Assembly (NCBI GenBank): GCA_947493215.1
Contig: CANLQE010000002.1
Coordinates: 248,001-312,000, forward strand
Source: an uncultured Sphingomonadaceae bacterium
GTDB taxonomy: Bacteria > Pseudomonadota > Alphaproteobacteria > Sphingomonadales > Sphingomonadaceae
Length of the DNA: 64,000 nucleotides
Direction of reading: 5' to 3'
A program made the translations under genes and the position numbers. Shown here in pieces: positions 62,648-64,000 of the stretch. The notes beneath the pieces were generated by a model that did not search any database, had not been told where the DNA came from, and worked only from the letters and a program-made list of their open reading frames with translations. Within the stretch, counting starts at the first letter, position 1; the number at the start of each line of letters is the position of its first letter.

Positions 62648-63268
62648 ATGCTTTTTCATACGCGATTTTCTCGCAACCTTTTAATCGGCACAGGCCTGTT
62701 ATGCTTCGCCAGCGCGCCAGCTGCAGCGGAATGTGTGATCGGTTCCGAACCTCTCTTCGATCCATTCGCACCCTATAAAGGCGGCTCCGCCATCGTCCAC
62801 AAGGATAGCGGTTTCGTTTTTCCCGCCGAAACAGCTGGGTTCAGGCGCTTGTGCGAAATGACCACCGATTTCTCCGGCAACAATTTCCAGATCCGCTATG
62901 AACGCACAATCGGCGATCAACCGATAGCCGTCGACATAGCTGTCGTTCATCTTGAAGACCTGACCGCGCGCGATCATTACAAGATCATCAAACCCACCGT
63001 CATGGCCCATTATGCCAGCGCTTCGATCGAATCAGAAGGCGATTATTTCGTATCGGGGCGAGAAGATCTGACCGCCTATCAAGGTATATTTGACGGACAG
63101 AAAGATCAGGTGCCGTGGCATGTCAGCTTGACCGCGATTGACTATGGCTATTGGGATGCCCGTCTGATTGCATCCTATCCTCACGAGCTCGACATATCTG
63201 CGCAAGAAGCTTTGATGGAACTGGTAGCAGCGTTCCAATGGCAAAACCCGGCCAGCAAAGAAAAATAG
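62648..63268 (+). CDS. Secreted hypothetical protein
   Basis: The 206-residue precursor starts at ATG 62648, preceded by TGGAGG (62634-62640), and has a signal peptide (about 1-27, ending APAAAE). The mature protein of about 179 residues has two Cys (in AECVIG and RRLCEMT) that could form a disulfide, and a DRDHYKIIKPTVMAHY-like helix, but no recognisable family or catalytic motif. It lies 12 bases before the flavodoxin-like gene and 41 after another hypothetical gene, so the three probably share a message. Function unknown. Confidence 0.65.
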   Translation: MLFHTRFSRNLLIGTGLLCFASAPAAAECVIGSEPLFDPFAPYKGGSAIVHKDSGFVFPAETAGFRRLCEMTTDFSGNNFQIRYERTIGDQPIAVDIAVVHLEDLTARDHYKIIKPTVMAHYASASIESEGDYFVSGREDLTAYQGIFDGQKDQVPWHVSLTAIDYGYWDARLIASYPHELDISAQEALMELVAAFQWQNPASKEK

Positions 63269-63280
63269 CGGAGCAAGGCC

Positions 63281-63862
63281 ATGAAACGCATCGCGATTAT
63301 TGACGCTCATCCCGACCCCGACCCAAAGCGTTTCGGACATGCCTTGGTCTCTGCCTATGCTCATGCAGCGAGAGAAGCGGGACATGAAGTGAGAGAAATC
63401 CGGCTAGCGGGAAAGGATATCCCGATATTACAAAGCCGGAGCCAATGGATGGATAAGCCCATGCCCGCCGATGTCAAACCGGGTCAGGATGCGATCAAAT
63501 GGGCACAGCATATAGTCATCCTCTATCCCCTTTGGATGGGCGATATGCCAGCGCTGTTAAAGGCGTTTATTGAGCAGGCGTTTCGCCCGGGTTTCGCGCT
63601 CAGCTATGAAGAAGACAAACGCATGCCTAAGAAATTACTGCGCGGACGCTCAGCGAGGCTGATTGTCACCATGGGTATGCCGGCATTTTTCTATCGCGCC
63701 TATTTTGCTTCGCATAGCGTGCGCAGTTTCAAGCGAAACATATTGGCGATGGCGGGGATAGATCCGGTTGCGACGTCCCTGGTCGGGAATGTCGACAGCA
63801 GTGCCAAGCATCGTGAGCGCTGGCTGAAAAAAATGATCGCGCACGGCGCCAACGGTGATTGA
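63281..63862 (+). CDS. Flavodoxin-fold NAD(P)H quinone oxidoreductase family protein
   Basis: The 193-residue protein has the flavodoxin-like fold of the KefF/MdaB family: N-terminal IAIIDAHPDPDPKRFGHAL, which includes the FMN/FAD-phosphate loop; YPLWMGDMPALLKAFIEQAFRPGFAL (about 86-111), which is diagnostic; and a C-terminal IGP-like region. It reduces quinones by two electrons with NAD(P)H, in the cytosol. AAGG precedes the ATG. It is 12 bases downstream of a secreted hypothetical gene. Confidence 0.8.
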   Translation: MKRIAIIDAHPDPDPKRFGHALVSAYAHAAREAGHEVREIRLAGKDIPILQSRSQWMDKPMPADVKPGQDAIKWAQHIVILYPLWMGDMPALLKAFIEQAFRPGFALSYEEDKRMPKKLLRGRSARLIVTMGMPAFFYRAYFASHSVRSFKRNILAMAGIDPVATSLVGNVDSSAKHRERWLKKMIAHGANGD

Positions 63863-63997
63863 AACAACGCTTGCACAAATCTTAGCGGCTACCGGCCTGC
63901 TCCGTAACATCCCTTATACAGAGCACAAAATGATCGGCATACACTTCTCCTGTTGATGATTTCCAAGCAGAAGGTCATCAAAAATAGGAGAAAAATC

Positions 63998-64000
63998 ATG
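63998..64000 (+). CDS. Start codon of a further gene running past the window edge
   Basis: ATG at the last three bases is preceded by AGGAG (63986-63990) at 7-base spacing, so a plus-strand gene very probably starts here. Nothing of its product is visible. The gap since the quinone reductase gene, 135 bases, holds no other clear feature. Confidence 0.55.

Noticed and set aside
1-64000. tRNA/rRNA genes, CRISPR arrays, insertion sequences, attachment sites
   Set aside because: No T-loop-like motif with acceptor pairing, repeated spacer structure or transposase-like frame was found on reading; a tRNAscan or IS search would be needed to exclude degenerate copies.

Overview
The window looks like a chromosomal segment of a Sphingomonadales alphaproteobacterium (Sphingorhabdus/Parasphingorhabdus-like). 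The reasons are two large TonB-dependent receptors (one Oar-like), moderate GC, a cytochrome P450/CoA catabolic locus, a periplasmic isoquinoline-1-oxidoreductase-type molybdoenzyme, and a sigma/anti-sigma/Spy envelope cluster. This is inference from gene content; there is no rRNA or tRNA to anchor taxonomy. I found no CRISPR array, insertion sequence, prophage or integrase.

Layout. 1-2 kb: end of a concentrative nucleoside transporter, an IPNS-type 2-oxoglutarate oxygenase and a uridine-kinase-like kinase. 2.2-5.7 kb: Oar-like TonB receptor. 5.8-10.3 kb (minus): polysaccharide-deacetylase-like protein, Fe-S uracil-DNA glycosylase, MAPEG, YHS and AhpD-like proteins with an AraC regulator. 10.4-12.3 kb: GGDEF-EAL protein. 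12.7-18.4 kb: RND pump operon (permease, adaptor, outer-membrane factor). 18.5-20.8 kb: Asp-box protein and a small membrane protein. 20.9-23.8 kb: iorB-iorA. 24.0-29.4 kb: FecR-TPR-beta-barrel protein abutting a CHASE2-class III cyclase. 29.9-30.4 kb: lipid-anchored cytochrome c. 30.7-35.9 kb: putA-putP proline catabolism.

36-49.4 kb is a catabolic locus of several convergent or divergent units: TonB receptor, SDR, ABM-domain protein and P450 on minus; AhpD-like protein, second P450, hydratase/3-hydroxyacyl-CoA dehydrogenase and CoA ligase on plus; thiolase and thioesterase on minus. It reads as uptake, oxygenation, CoA activation and beta-oxidation of a hydrophobic substrate that the sequence does not identify. 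It encodes no ferredoxin, ferredoxin reductase or acyl-CoA dehydrogenase.

49.6-50.8 kb holds a Tat-exported D-amino-acid-oxidase-like flavoprotein whose family C-terminal motif block lies at its N-terminus, i.e. an apparent circular permutation. 51-54.7 kb (minus) is an extracytoplasmic stress module: Spy-like protein, fatty-acid-hydroxylase-like enzyme, ECF sigma, anti-sigma, membrane-anchored CnrX/Spy-like protein and a secreted repeat protein. Both outer transcription starts of this module carry the same sigma-E-like promoter (GGAATATTT-N13-CGTC).

55-57.3 kb: CoA-transferase/hydrolase and a Zn alcohol dehydrogenase. 57.6-61.9 kb: ABC exporter (ATPase, FtsX-like permease, HlyD-like adaptor). 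62-64 kb: a possibly decayed XRE gene, two hypothetical proteins, a flavodoxin-fold quinone reductase, and the start codon of a further gene at the edge.
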